From Streptomyces sp. yr375 (GTDB lineage Bacteria > Actinomycetota > Actinomycetes > Streptomycetales > Streptomycetaceae): a DNA stretch of 64,000 nucleotides. Under the pieces are notes generated by a model. The model worked only from the letters and a program-made list of their open reading frames with translations. It was not told the origin of the DNA and searched no databases. Shown here piece by piece: positions 32,487 through 41,655 of this stretch. The DNA is taken from contig NZ_FOFF01000031.1 in the NCBI RefSeq assembly GCF_900110755.1, forward strand, positions 1 to 64,000, written 5' to 3'. Position numbers and translations under genes: made by a program. The number at the start of each line of letters is the position of its first letter. The first letter of the stretch is position 1.

Positions 32487-34165
32487 CCTCGCACGAGTCC
32501 GGCTCGCCCACGCACGGTTCGTATGCGCACGGTTCGCCCACGCACGGTTCGTATGCGCACGGCACGAGTGGTACGGCTCTGCTCGGTGACACCATCGGCG
32601 CCAACCTCGTCCGGGTGGTGGCCACTTGGCCGGACCGCGACGCGCTCGTCGACGTGCCGTCCGGGCGGCGCTGAACGTACGCCCACTTCGGTGCGGACGT
32701 CGACCGGTTGGCGTCCGCGCTGCTGGCGAGCGGGGTCGTCAAGGGCGACCGGGTGGGCATCTGGGCGGTCAACTGCCCGGAGTGGATGCTCGTCCAGTAC
32801 GCCACCGCCCGCATCGGCGCGATCATGGTGAACATCAACCCGGCGTACCGCACCCACGAAATCGAGTACGTGCTCAACCAGGCCGGAGTGTCCGTCCTGT
32901 TCGCCTCCCTGAGTCACAAGGGGAGCGACTACCGGGCGATGGTCGACCAAGTGCGGGGCCGCTGCCCCGGGTTGCGGGAGGCCGTGTACATCGGCGACCC
33001 GAGCTGGGACGCGCTGCTGGCCCGGGCGGTCCCCGACCCCCACCACGAGGACGCGTCCTGCGACCTGTCCGGCGACCTGTCCTGCGACGACCCCGTCAAC
33101 ATCCAGTACACCTCGGGCACCACGGGCTTCCCCAAAGGCGCCACCCTCTCCCACCACAACATCCTCAACAACGGTTACTTCGTGGGGGAGTTGCTCGGCT
33201 ACAGCGAGCAGGACCGGGTCTGCGTCCCGGTGCCGTTCTACCACTGCTTCGGCATGGTCCTCGGAAACCTCGCGGCCACCTCGCACGGCGCCTGCCTGGT
33301 CATTCCCGGCCCGTCCTTCGACCCGGCGGCCACCCTGGCGGCGGTCCAGCAGGAGCGGTGCACGTCGTTGTACGGCGTCCCGACCATGTTCATCGCGGAG
33401 TTGAACCTCCCCGACTTCGCGGCCTACGACCTCTCCTCCCTGCGCACCGGCATCATGTCGGGCTCGCCCTGCCCGGTCGAGGTGATGAAGCGGGTGGTCG
33501 CCGAGATGAACATGGCGGAGGTGTCGATCTGTTACGGCATGACCGAGACCTCGCCGGCCTCCACCCAGACCCGCCGCGACGACGACCTGGAGCACCGCAC
33601 GGGCACGGTCGGCCGGGTCCTCCCACACGTCGAGGTCAAGGTCGTCGACCCGGCCACCGGCGTCACCCAACCCCGGGGCGTGGCGGGCGAGTTGTGCACC
33701 CGCGGCTACAGCGTGATGCTCGGCTACTGGAACGAGCCCGAAAAGACCGCCGAGGCGATCGACGCGGGACGCTGGATGCACACCGGGGACCTGGCGGTGC
33801 TGCGCGAGGACGGTTACGTCGAGATCGTCGGCCGCATCAAGGACATGATCATCCGGGGTGGGGAGAACATCTACCCGCGCGAGATCGAGGAGTTCCTCTA
33901 CACGCACCCGAAGATCAGGGACGTCCAGGTCGTGGGCGTCCCGCACGAGAGGTACGGCGAGGAGGTCCTCGCCTGTGTGATCCCGTACGACGCGACGGAC
34001 TCCCGGTCGGCCGAGCCCCTGTCGCTGGAGGAGCTGCGCGCGTACTGCCAGGGCCGGCTGGCGCACTACAAGATCCCGAGCAGGCTCCAGATCCTGGACG
34101 CGTTCCCGATGACCGTCTCGGGGAAGGTCCGCAAGATCGAACTGCGGGAGACGTACGGCCGTTAG
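32483..34165 (+). pseudogene. Acyl-CoA ligase interrupted by an in-frame TGA
   Basis: From GTG 32483 the frame runs through LLGDTIGANLVRVVATWPDR and DVPSGRR to TGA (32672-32674), then resumes in the same frame as [20 protein letters not shown]. Ligases of this family read RRWTYxxF here, so TGG (Trp) has become TGA. The rest is intact: [66 protein letters not shown] and the Lys in [10 protein letters not shown]. Restart at TTG 32708 would give 485 residues lacking the first 75. It may be dead, read through, or a single-base assembly error. Confidence 0.8.
32504..32563 (+). repeat. 30-bp tandem repeat in the ligase 5' end
   Basis: Two 30-bp units (32504-32533 and 32534-32563) differ only at the last base and encode SPTHGSYAHG twice, in the His/Gly-rich N-terminal extension of the broken ligase. 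Confidence 0.85.
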
Positions 34166-34175
34166 GAGCCGGCGA

Positions 34176-34898
34176 TCACCGGTTGCTGCCTCGGGCGTCG
34201 AGGGCGTCGGCCACCGCGTTGACCGGCTGCGGGGTGCCCGTGAGGTCCAGGACGAAGAGCGGGACGCGGAGGTGGTCGGCGCGGGCGCGGGCGTCGTCGT
34301 CGTATCCGGCGAGGGAGAAGTAGACGCAGTCCGCGGACTCCGTCATGGCCGTCAGCCACAGACACTCCACGTCCCGCAGCGAGGCCGGGTGCACGCTCGG
34401 GTCCACCTGGGCCAGCAGCCCGCGCGCGGCGAGACCGACGCCGGAGGTGGGCCGCTGGTCGGCCCGCCGGATGTCCCCGTGTCCGAGCCAGTTCAGATAC
34501 AGCGCGGTGGCCGTGACGGCGTCGCGTGCGGTGCGGATGGCGATGGGGCGGAAGGCACGCGGTTGCGCCGACGGTATCGGTGACGGTGACGGTGCCGGTG
34601 TCGACGGCGGGGGCTCCGGGGTGGCATACGGCGTGGCCACCGGGATGCGTAGCACCGTGCCGCAGGTGCAGCCCAGTTCCGGGTGCGGCCACTGGTCGCG
34701 GCGGCCGCAGGCGGGGCAGCACAGGGCGATCCAGTCGTCGTCCCATGTGCGGTGTGCGACGGTCGTCGGCGCCGTCCGCGCGTCGAGGACCGGCGTGACG
34801 GGGGCGCCGCACGCGCAGGGATAGGAAGGCGCGGTGTACAGGCGCTCGCGCCGACAGGCCGGGCAGCGCACCGGCACGCTCTCGGGCATGGCCCCCAT
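34176..34898 (-). CDS. Zinc-ribbon protein with possible restriction-endonuclease-like C-terminus
   Basis: 240 residues from ATG 34898 (AAGGAGGA upstream). Four CxxC/CxC pairs form two ribbons: CPACRRERLY with CACGAP, and CCPACGRRDQW with CTCGTV. A Pro/Ser linker leads to a C-terminal domain with AVTATALYLNWLGHGDIRRA, CLWLTAMTESADCVYFSLAG and ADHLRVPLFVLDLTG. The last part resembles Mrr-type nuclease folds, where a secreted-out Asp/Glu-x-Lys site is expected, but I cannot place the catalytic residues. It overlaps nothing and converges with the ligase gene. Confidence 0.6.
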   Translation of the reverse strand: MGAMPESVPVRCPACRRERLYTAPSYPCACGAPVTPVLDARTAPTTVAHRTWDDDWIALCCPACGRRDQWPHPELGCTCGTVLRIPVATPYATPEPPPSTPAPSPSPIPSAQPRAFRPIAIRTARDAVTATALYLNWLGHGDIRRADQRPTSGVGLAARGLLAQVDPSVHPASLRDVECLWLTAMTESADCVYFSLAGYDDDARARADHLRVPLFVLDLTGTPQPVNAVADALDARGSNR

Positions 34899-34960
34899 CG
34901 TCCTCCTTCGGCCCCCGCTTGTCCGTCTCTTGACGACCTTCGCGCACCCACTTACATTAT

Positions 34961-34996
34961 TTCCAGATAGTAGAAAATATTTTCCGCGATACGGAA
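34961..34996 (+). promoter_or_regulatory. Paired AllR-like operators upstream of gcl
   Basis: Two 15-mers of the pattern TTCC-N7-GGAA lie 21 bp apart: TTCCAGATAGTAGAA at 34961 (one mismatch) and TTCCGCGATACGGAA at 34982 (perfect). They sit in an AT-rich stretch about 165 bp before the gcl start. Confidence 0.75.
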
Positions 34997-35056
34997 TTTG
35001 TGAGGGCGGGAAGAAGAGTTCTCACCGCGGGGCGCGACGGGAGAGCGAATCCGACG

Positions 35057-35143
35057 GCAGGACCCGCTGAACCAGCAGTTCCAGCAGTTCCAGCAGGACC
35101 CGCTGAACCAGCCGATGCAGTCGAATCAGCCGATGCAGTCGAA
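35057..35143 (+). repeat. Direct repeats in the gcl leader
   Basis: GCAGGACCCGCTGAACCAG occurs at 35057 and 35093 (period 36), and CCGATGCAGTCGAA at 35112 and 35130 (period 18); TTCCAGCAG copies fill the gap. The repeats lie in the 5' leader directly before the ribosome site. Confidence 0.8.
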
Positions 35144-35156
35144 GCAGGAGTACTCC

Positions 35157-36941
35157 ATGGCTCGTATGACCGCTGCCCGCGCGGCAGTCGAGATCCTCAA
35201 GCGCGAGGGCGTCACCAGCGCGTTCGGTGTCCCCGGTGCGGCGATCAACCCCTTCTACGCGGCACTGAGGGCCTCCGGTGGCGTCACCCACACCCTCGCC
35301 CGCCATGTCGAGGGCGCCTCGCACATGGCCGAGGGCTACACCCGCACCCGCCCGGGCAACATCGGCGTCTGCATCGGCACCTCCGGTCCGGCCGGCACCG
35401 ACATGATCACCGGGTTGTACTCCGCCCTCGGCGACTCGATCCCGATCCTGGCCATCACGGGGCAGGCTCCGACCGCCGTGATCCACAAGGAGGACTTCCA
35501 GGCCGTCGACATCGCCTCCATCGCCAAGCCGGTGACGAAGATGGCGGTCACCGTCCTGGAGGCGGCGCAGGTTCCCGGCGTCTTCCAGCAGGCCTTCCAC
35601 CTCATGCGTTCCGGGCGGCCGGGCCCGGTCCTGATCGACCTGCCGGTCGACGTCCAGCAGACGGAGATCGAGTTCGACCCGGACACGTACGAGCCGCTGC
35701 CCGTCTACAAGCCGGTCGCGTCCCGCGCGCAGATCGAGAAGGCGATCCGGATGCTGAACGCCTCCGAGCGCCCGCTGATCGTCGCGGGCGGCGGCGTCAT
35801 CGCGGCCGACGCCACCGAACTGCTCGTGGAATTCGCCGAGTTGACGGGTACGCCGGTCATCCCGACCCTGATGGGCTGGGGCGCGATCCCCGACGACCAC
35901 GAGCTGAACGCCGGCATGGTCGGCCTCCAGACCTCGCACCGTTACGGCAACGCGACCTTCCTGGAGTCCGACTTCGTCCTCGGCATCGGCAACCGCTGGG
36001 CCAACCGGCACACCGGTCGCGTCGACGTCTACACGAAGGGCCGCACCTTCGTCCACGTCGACATCGAGCCGACCCAGATCGGCAGGATCTTCGCCCCGGA
36101 CTACGGGATCGCCTCCGACGCGAAGGCGGCTCTGGAGCTTCTCGTCACGGTGGCAAGGGAGTTGAAGGCGGCGGGGACGCTCCCCGACCGCTCCGCGTGG
36201 GCGACCGCCGCGCAGGAGAAGAAGGCGACTCTCCAGCGCCGTACGCACTTCGACGACATTCCCATCAAGCCGCAGCGCGTCTACGAGGAGATGAACAAGG
36301 CCTTCGGCCCGGAGACCCGTTACGTCACCACGATCGGCCTCTCGCAGATCGCCGGCGCCCAGATGCTGCACGTCTACCGGCCCCGGCACTGGATCAACTG
36401 CGGCCAGGCGGGCCCCCTCGGTTGGACGATCCCGGCGGCCCTGGGCGTGGCGAAGGCCGACCCGGAGGCGCAGGTCGTCGCGCTCTCCGGGGACTACGAC
36501 TTCCAGTTCATGGTGGAGGAGCTGGCGGTCGGCGCGCAGCACAAGATCCCGTACGTCCATGTCCTCGTGAACAACGCCTACTTGGGGCTGATTCGCCAGG
36601 CGCAGCGGGCGTTCGACATCGACTTCGAGGTGAAGCTGGAGTTCGAGAACGTCAACTCGCCCGAGCTGGGCGTCTACGGCGTCGACCATGTCAAGGTCGC
36701 CGAGGGCCTCGGCTGCAAGGCGATCCGGGTGACGGACCCCGCCGAACTGGGCGCCGCCTTCGAGCAGGCGAAGAAGCTCGCCGCCGAGTTCCGGGTGCCG
36801 GTCGTCGTGGAGGCGATCCTCGAGCGCGTCACCAACATCGCGATGAGCGTCACCAACGACATAGGAAACATCGTGGAGTTCGAGGAACTCGCCACCGAGC
36901 CGGAACACGCGCCGACGTCGATCAGGACACTGAAGGTCTGA
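35157..36941 (+). CDS. gcl: Glyoxylate carboligase
   Basis: 594 residues from ATG 35157, with GCAGGAG seven bases upstream. A ThDP enzyme with PYR, central and PP domains; the ThDP motif is [20 protein letters not shown]. Val51 ([14 protein letters not shown]) replaces the Glu that activates ThDP in relatives, the known peculiarity of Gcl at the same position as in E. coli. It joins two glyoxylates to tartronate semialdehyde plus CO2, using glyoxylate from allantoin. An in-frame ATG at 35115 lies inside the repeat leader and is less likely. AllR-like operators lie upstream and a strong terminator downstream. Confidence 0.96.
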   Translation: MARMTAARAAVEILKREGVTSAFGVPGAAINPFYAALRASGGVTHTLARHVEGASHMAEGYTRTRPGNIGVCIGTSGPAGTDMITGLYSALGDSIPILAITGQAPTAVIHKEDFQAVDIASIAKPVTKMAVTVLEAAQVPGVFQQAFHLMRSGRPGPVLIDLPVDVQQTEIEFDPDTYEPLPVYKPVASRAQIEKAIRMLNASERPLIVAGGGVIAADATELLVEFAELTGTPVIPTLMGWGAIPDDHELNAGMVGLQTSHRYGNATFLESDFVLGIGNRWANRHTGRVDVYTKGRTFVHVDIEPTQIGRIFAPDYGIASDAKAALELLVTVARELKAAGTLPDRSAWATAAQEKKATLQRRTHFDDIPIKPQRVYEEMNKAFGPETRYVTTIGLSQIAGAQMLHVYRPRHWINCGQAGPLGWTIPAALGVAKADPEAQVVALSGDYDFQFMVEELAVGAQHKIPYVHVLVNNAYLGLIRQAQRAFDIDFEVKLEFENVNSPELGVYGVDHVKVAEGLGCKAIRVTDPAELGAAFEQAKKLAAEFRVPVVVEAILERVTNIAMSVTNDIGNIVEFEELATEPEHAPTSIRTLKV

Positions 36942-36962
36942 CGCTCTGACGCCCTCCGCAGC

Positions 36963-37008
36963 ACACAGGGGCGGCCCCACCTCCCGAAGGGTGGGGCCGC
37001 CCCTGTGT
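36963..37008 (+). terminator. Strong GC hairpin after gcl
   Basis: ACACAGGGGCGGCCCCAC pairs with GTGGGGCCGCCCCTGTGT around a 10-nt loop; an 18-bp perfect stem between convergent genes. Confidence 0.85.
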
Positions 37009-37032
37009 GTGCATGCCATCCGCGTACGGGTC

Positions 37033-37653
37033 TCAGTCCGTCCCGCCGCCGCTGCCTCCGCCACAGGAGACATAGCTGCCCCCGCCGGTGCCGCCGCCCC
37101 GGGGCGCGCGTCGGTGGAATCCCTTGTCGGCGACCTCGGCCCGGGCAGTGAGTCCTGCCCGCAGGGCGAAGCGTGCGGCCAGGATGTTCAGGGCGGACTC
37201 CCCATGCAGGGCAACCGCGAGCAGGGTGTCGTCCGCCGAAAGCCCCTTCCGGTCGGCCGGAAGGGGCGGCAGGGGATGTTCGACGAGCAGGGCGCTCAGG
37301 GCGCGCCGGGCGGCGCGTGTCCGGCGCGGAGGAAGCGAACGCAGCATCCCGGCGGCCACAAGCCCGGCCCGCACCCCGGCGAGCGCCTCACGCACCTCGG
37401 GCCGGGCCTCCAACTCGGCGACACTCATGGGCCGTTGGAGCGCGGCGCGCACGGCTGCGGGCAGGACGGGAAGGGCGTTTTCCGTGCCCTCCGAGGGCGC
37501 GACTGCGCTCGCCCGGATCCTCCCCGGCCGGCCCACGTCGATCAATCCCCGTAGATGCAGGGCGAGTACGGCCACCGTGACCGCGGCGCGGGAACCGCCC
37601 CGCAGCAGCGCGACCTCGTAGGGCTCCAGCCGGACCGGCGTACCACCGCTCAT
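37033..37653 (-). CDS. TIGR04222 domain protein
   Basis: 206 residues from ATG 37653. It opens with VRLEPYEVALLRGGSRAAVT and VAVLALHLRGLIDVGRPG, the start of TIGR04222 proteins of Streptomyces, and continues with a helical part and the family's Gly/Ser/Cys-rich tail (GGGSYVSCGGGSGGGTD). Unlike many relatives no clear TM helix is seen, so this is a soluble short form. Function unknown. Confidence 0.75.
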   Translation of the reverse strand: MSGGTPVRLEPYEVALLRGGSRAAVTVAVLALHLRGLIDVGRPGRIRASAVAPSEGTENALPVLPAAVRAALQRPMSVAELEARPEVREALAGVRAGLVAAGMLRSLPPRRTRAARRALSALLVEHPLPPLPADRKGLSADDTLLAVALHGESALNILAARFALRAGLTARAEVADKGFHRRAPRGGGTGGGSYVSCGGGSGGGTD

Positions 37654-37786
37654 GTCGTCCCCCCTGTGACGACGGGGCCCGCCGCCCCCGTGCAGGCGGG
37701 CCCCGCGTGACGACAATGTGCCCTGTCCTGGGGGTGGTTGAAGCCTCCTGAACCATGTTCAGAGGTTCATTTGAGGTTGCCGCACC

Positions 37787-38023
37787 TCACGTCCCATGCG
37801 GCTCGGAGAGCCCCGGCCAGTCCTCGGGGCCGCCGCCCTGCCACTCGATGAGATCGCTCTCCTCCACCTCGATCCGGTCCAGATCGGCCAGCCGCAGGAT
37901 CTCGACGACATCATCGAGATGCGAGGCGACCCCGAGGACGGCGTCCCCGGCGGTGACCCGCCGCGACCCGTCGAGCGCCGGGCTGTGGACCACGATGTGC
38001 GGATACCGCGTCGGATTACCCAT
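37787..38023 (-). CDS. Small hypothetical protein, 78 residues
   Basis: ATG 38023 with AGGAGG upstream. The sequence (IVVHSPALDGSRRVTAGDAV, then SHLDDVVEILRLADLDRIEV) is acidic and soluble, with regular Streptomyces codon use. No domain recognised. It lies upstream of and on the same strand as the TIGR04222 gene, 133 bp away. Confidence 0.6.
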   Translation of the reverse strand: MGNPTRYPHIVVHSPALDGSRRVTAGDAVLGVASHLDDVVEILRLADLDRIEVEESDLIEWQGGGPEDWPGLSEPHGT

Positions 38024-38393
38024 GCCCTCAGCCTCCTGCGGACGGCGCGGATCCGCACGCCGACAAGGGCGAGGAGCGCTGGGCGGGGAGTACGGAGGTG
38101 TGGGGGGCACGGGTATGGCCGTCCGGCGGCGCGAGGCCGGGCGCGACGGGACGTTCGCGCCGCCGGACGGGGTTCGGTACGGCAGGGACCGCGGCGGGTA
38201 CGACGGAACCGGGCGTGCCTTCCCTCAGGTCGAGAAGGCGGCTCGGATCCTTCACCACCGCACTGGCTCACACGCCGCCGCGGTCCTCACCTCGCCCGCA
38301 TGCCGCCGACCGGTCAACCCTCATCCGGGCCGTTCGGCTGCTGCGGGCCGCTCCTGTGGTCAAAAAAGTGTGCGGATGGATTGGACGGTGGGT
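38024..38393. other. Intergenic region without a supported gene
   Basis: Open frames here are short and lack ribosome sites. GC stays high to about 38350, then a brief AT-richer patch with CAAAAAAG precedes the glxR stop. I see no terminator-grade hairpin. Confidence 0.5.
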
Positions 38394-39287
38394 TCAGACC
38401 CGGTCGCCCGAGAGGCGCTCCACCGCTCGCAGTAGGGCCGAGTGGTCCAGGTTGCCGTCGCCCTGGGCTCGTAGGCTTGCTACGAGTTGGGCTACCAGGG
38501 AGCCGACGGGGAGGGCCGCGCCGACGTTGCGGGCGGCGTCGGTGACGATGCCCATGTCCTTGTGGTGGAGGTCGATTCGGAAGCCCGGGTTGAAGTCGCG
38601 GGTGAGGAAGTTGTTCTTTTTGCGTGTCAGCACCGTTGAGCCGGCGAGGCCGCCGTTCAGGACGTCCAGCGCGGCCTTCAGGTCGACGCCCGACTTCTCC
38701 AGGAAGACCACGGCCTCGGCGCAGGCCTGGATGTTCACGGCGACGATCAGTTGGTTGGCGGCCTTCACGGTCTGGCCCGAGCCGTGCGGACCGCACAGCA
38801 CGATGGTCTTGCCGAGGGCCTCGAAGAGGGGCTTCGCCTCGTCGAAGTCGGCCTGCCCGCCGCCGACCATGATGGACAGCACGGCCTCGACGGCGCCGGC
38901 CTCACCGCCGGACACGGGGGCGTCGAGCACCCGGATGCCCTTGTCGTGGGCGGCCAGCGCGAGGTCGACCGAGGTCTGCGGGGTGATCGAGGACATGTCG
39001 ATCAGGAGCGCGCCGGACCGCGCGTTCTCCAGGATGCCGTCGGGGCCGTACGCGATGGCCTCGACCTGCGGGGAGGCGGGCACCATCGTGATCACGACGT
39101 CGGCGTCGCGGACCGCCTCGGCGATGGACGACGCCGCGCTGCCGCCGGCGGCGGTGAGCCGGTCCAGCTTGGCCTGCTCCAGGGTGAAGCCGGTGACGTC
39201 GTAACCCGCCTTGATCAGGTTCTCGGCCATGGGGGAGCCCATGATGCCGAGGCCGATCCAGGAGACCTTGGGGAGTGCGTTGCTCAT
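38394..39287 (-). CDS. glxR: Tartronate semialdehyde reductase
   Basis: 297 residues from ATG 39287. NAD-binding GLGIMGSPMAENLIKAGYDV at the N-terminus, substrate motif DAPVSGGEAGAVEAVLSIMV, and catalytic Lys in GSGQTVKAANQLIVAVN identify the 3-hydroxyisobutyrate dehydrogenase family. It reduces tartronate semialdehyde (or 2-hydroxy-3-oxopropionate) to D-glycerate. It follows hyi by 28 bp in one operon, directly after the Gcl step of the pathway. Confidence 0.94.
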   Translation of the reverse strand: MSNALPKVSWIGLGIMGSPMAENLIKAGYDVTGFTLEQAKLDRLTAAGGSAASSIAEAVRDADVVITMVPASPQVEAIAYGPDGILENARSGALLIDMSSITPQTSVDLALAAHDKGIRVLDAPVSGGEAGAVEAVLSIMVGGGQADFDEAKPLFEALGKTIVLCGPHGSGQTVKAANQLIVAVNIQACAEAVVFLEKSGVDLKAALDVLNGGLAGSTVLTRKKNNFLTRDFNPGFRIDLHHKDMGIVTDAARNVGAALPVGSLVAQLVASLRAQGDGNLDHSALLRAVERLSGDRV

Positions 39288-39315
39288 CGGGAATGCCTCT
39301 CGGTACGGGGGCGGG

Positions 39316-40140
39316 TCAGCGGGTCGGCAGCCAGTCGAAGGCCTCGGCGCTCGGGCGGTCGCCGGGCTTGTACTCCAGGCCGACCCAGCCGTCGTAGCCG
39401 GACTTCCGCAACTGGTCGAGGAGCTCCGCCAGTGGCAGCGTCCCCGTGCCCGGCGCGCCGCGGCCCGGGTTGTCGGCGATCTGCACATGGCCGGTCTTCG
39501 AGGCGTACCGCTCGATCACCGACGGCAGGTCCTCGCCGTTCATCGACAGGTGGTACAGGTCCATCAGGAACTTCGCGTTGCCGAGCCCCGTCGCCTCGTT
39601 GACCCGGTCGACGACCTCGACCGCGGCCGGTGCGCCGACCAGCGGATACCTCGGCGACTCGGGCCGGTTCAGCGCCTCGACCAGCAGGATCGCGCCGATC
39701 CGGTGCGCGGCCCGCGCGGCGCGGGCCAGGTTCTCCAGCGCGAGCGCGTCCTGTTCGGCCGGGGTCACGCCGTCGACGCGGTTGCCGTACAGGGCGTTGA
39801 GCGCCGTACAGCCCAGGGACTGCGCGAAGTCGGCGGCCACGTCGATGTTGGCGCGGAACCGCTCCGACTCCTCGCCGGGCAGCGACAGGGCGCCGCGGTC
39901 GGGGCCAGGCAGTCGGCCGGCGTAGAAGTTGAGCCCCGTGAGGTGCACGCCCGCGTCCTCGATCGCCTGCTTCAGCGCGGCGAGCTCGGACCGCTCGGGG
40001 GTGGGGGAGTCGATCCACGGCCACCACAGCTCGACCGCGGTGAAGCCGGCCGCGGCGGCTGCCGCCGGGCGCTCCAGGAGCGGGAGTTCCGTGAAGAGGA
40101 TCGACAGGTTGACGTTGAAGCGCTGCTCTTCGAAGCCCAT
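39316..40140 (-). CDS. hyi: Hydroxypyruvate isomerase family protein
   Basis: 274 residues from ATG 40140. A xylose isomerase-like TIM barrel: RFNVNLSILFTELPLLERPA start, VELWWPW, LVEALNRPESPRY, FLMDLYHLSMNGEDL and GWVGLEYKPGDRPSAEAFDW with the metal-binding acidic and His residues. It interconverts hydroxypyruvate and tartronate semialdehyde, feeding GlxR. First gene of the hyi-glxR operon; its promoter carries two AllR-like palindromes 21 bp apart. Confidence 0.93.
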   Translation of the reverse strand: MGFEEQRFNVNLSILFTELPLLERPAAAAAAGFTAVELWWPWIDSPTPERSELAALKQAIEDAGVHLTGLNFYAGRLPGPDRGALSLPGEESERFRANIDVAADFAQSLGCTALNALYGNRVDGVTPAEQDALALENLARAARAAHRIGAILLVEALNRPESPRYPLVGAPAAVEVVDRVNEATGLGNAKFLMDLYHLSMNGEDLPSVIERYASKTGHVQIADNPGRGAPGTGTLPLAELLDQLRKSGYDGWVGLEYKPGDRPSAEAFDWLPTR

Positions 40141-40189
40141 GGAGTTCCGCGCTCCCTTCCGTGTCGACTGTTTCTGTTTACCTTTATGT

Positions 40190-40225
40190 TTCCGTATTGC
40201 GGAAGTTCGTTTCTGCTTAATGGAA
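40190..40225 (-). promoter_or_regulatory. Paired AllR-like operators upstream of hyi
   Basis: TTCCGTATTGCGGAA at 40190-40204 (perfect) and TTCTGCTTAATGGAA at 40211-40225 (one mismatch), starts 21 bp apart, in an AT-rich promoter 50 bp before the start codon. Confidence 0.8.
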
Positions 40226-40375
40226 GATTGCCGCTCTGGGTCGGAGCTTGTCAAGGGGGGGTGCGGAAGTGGTCCCGCTGCCGTCCGGCGGGTCCGTTAA
40301 GGTCGAGGTTCGGGCGGTGACCTTCCGGTTCGGTCCGGTTCGGTTGGTTGGCTGGTTGAGAGAGGTGTGGGCGCG

Positions 40376-40624
40376 ATGCGGCTGAAAGTGGAGTTCACCA
40401 CCGAGCCCTTCGATCTCGACGAGGCGCCCGCGCACGCGCTGGTCGCCCGCGAGGTGATCGAGGCCGCCGACCTGGACACGGTGGACGTCGGACCGTTCGG
40501 CAACACCGCGGAGGGCGCCGGCGACGCGGTCCTCGCCGCCGTGGACGCCCTGCTGCGCAAGTCCCTCGGCGCGGGCGCCACCCGTATCTCCCTCCAGGTC
40601 AACGTCGTCGGGGAGGGCGCGTGA
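40376..40624 (+). CDS. Small MTH1187/YkoF-like (thiamine-binding type) protein
   Basis: 82 residues from ATG 40376 with GAGAGG upstream (GTG 40367 also possible). MRLKVEFTTEPFDLDE is followed by TVDVGPFGNTAEGAGDAVLA and AGATRISLQVNVVGE, which matches the pattern of the ferredoxin-fold MTH1187/YkoF family (GT.EG..D.VL....A....GA.R). Those bind thiamine pyrimidine, and Gcl in this pathway uses ThDP, but the link is inference. The stop overlaps the next gene's GTG. Confidence 0.55.
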   Translation: MRLKVEFTTEPFDLDEAPAHALVAREVIEAADLDTVDVGPFGNTAEGAGDAVLAAVDALLRKSLGAGATRISLQVNVVGEGA

Positions 40625-40989
40625 GTACCGGCGGCGACGAGGACTTCATTGCGGCCGTGAAGCCGCTGGTCGACGCGATGGGCGGGGAGATGCTCCCGCC
40701 GGACGAGGCCGGTCCCGACGACGTCGTGCTCGCCTGGGCGGGTGTCGACGCCGTCGCCGTACGCCTGCCGCAGCTCGCCGACTCCCTCGATCACATCCTG
40801 GCCGCCATGGAGCGCAAGAAGGGCAGGCCCCTCGCCGACCTCGACCGCAAGGCCAAGCAGGAGGTCGTACGGATACTCGAGGCGCGCGGCGCCTTCTCCG
40901 TACGGCACGGCGTGGAGACCGTGGCGAGCGCGCTCGGGGTGAGCCGCTTCACCGTCTACAACTACCTCAACCGGGAGAAAGAGGCCTGA
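40621..40989 (+). CDS. YheO/HTH_22-type DNA-binding protein
   Basis: 122 residues from GTG 40621, coupled to the upstream gene by a GTGA overlap. The C-terminal half, LDRKAKQEVVRILEARGAFS and GVETVASALGVSRFTVYNYL, matches the HTH_22 motif of YheO/DauR proteins. The N-terminal part is shorter than the usual PAS-like YheO domain. Its place just before uraD makes it a candidate regulator of the urate genes, perhaps via the TTCAAY palindromes. It could also act on its own operon. Confidence 0.7.
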   Translation: MSTGGDEDFIAAVKPLVDAMGGEMLPPDEAGPDDVVLAWAGVDAVAVRLPQLADSLDHILAAMERKKGRPLADLDRKAKQEVVRILEARGAFSVRHGVETVASALGVSRFTVYNYLNREKEA

Positions 40990-41029
40990 GGGGTCTGCCC
41001 GTAGGGGCGGCCCGCAGGGTTCCGGCGGG

Positions 41030-41063
41030 TTCCGTTACCCGGAATTTTCAACAAAGTGTTGAC
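41030..41063 (+). promoter_or_regulatory. Adjacent TTCCG and TTCAAC palindromes upstream of uraD
   Basis: TTCCGTTACCCGGAA (41030-41044) is a perfect AllR-like 15-mer. Two bases later TTCAACAAAGTGTTGAC (41047-41063) is a 17-bp palindrome of another type, also seen before allB and aceB. uraD starts at 41140. Confidence 0.75.
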
Positions 41064-41139
41064 GCGGTGTCGTGGAGGGGCGTTAGCTGAAGGCAGCCCG
41101 CTCACGCACGAAGGCCGTCCCGCGGCCACGGAGGCTCCC

Positions 41140-41655
41140 GTGACTTCGACTTTCCCGCCCCCGGGCCTGGCCCGGTTCAACGACCTCGAGGAGGCCGCGG
41201 CCCGCGCCGCCCTCCACGAGGCGTGCGCCGCCACGGCGTGGGCGGACCGACTGCTCGCGGCCCGGCCGTACGCCACCGTCGACGCCCTGTACGCCGTCAG
41301 TGACGCCGCGATGGCCGACCTGACCGCCGCTGACCTCGCGCAGGCGATGGCCGGACACCCCCCGATCGGCCGCCCCAAGCCCGGCGACCCGACCTCGGCC
41401 CGCGAGCAGCGCGGCATGGCCGGCGCGTCCGAGGAGCTGAAGGCCGAGATGCTCGAACTGAACCTGGCCTACCAGGAGAGGTTCGGCCATGTCTTCCTGA
41501 TCTGCGCCACCGGTCGCACCGGCGAACAGATGCGGGACGCGGTGATGGAACGGATCGGCAACCCGCCCGAGCGGGAGCGGGAGATCGTCCGCACCGAACT
41601 GGGCAAGATCAACCGTATCCGCCTGGCCGGTCTCGTACAGGAAGAAGCGGCATGA
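41140..41655 (+). CDS. uraD: OHCU decarboxylase
   Basis: 171 residues from GTG 41140 (GGAGG upstream). The UraD family marks are present: LARFNDLEEAAARAALHEAC, catalytic His in AGHPPIGRP, EQRGM, FGHVFLICATGRTGEQM and the Arg-rich end RTELGKINRIRLAGL. It decarboxylates 2-oxo-4-hydroxy-4-carboxy-5-ureidoimidazoline to S-allantoin, the last step from urate. First gene of a uraD-uraH-uricase-deaminase operon; its stop overlaps uraH (ATGA). Confidence 0.94.
   Translation: MTSTFPPPGLARFNDLEEAAARAALHEACAATAWADRLLAARPYATVDALYAVSDAAMADLTAADLAQAMAGHPPIGRPKPGDPTSAREQRGMAGASEELKAEMLELNLAYQERFGHVFLICATGRTGEQMRDAVMERIGNPPEREREIVRTELGKINRIRLAGLVQEEAA

Noticed and set aside
35022-37073. 683-residue minus-strand frame over gcl
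   Set aside because: Antisense shadow caused by high GC; Gcl on the plus strand is unambiguous.
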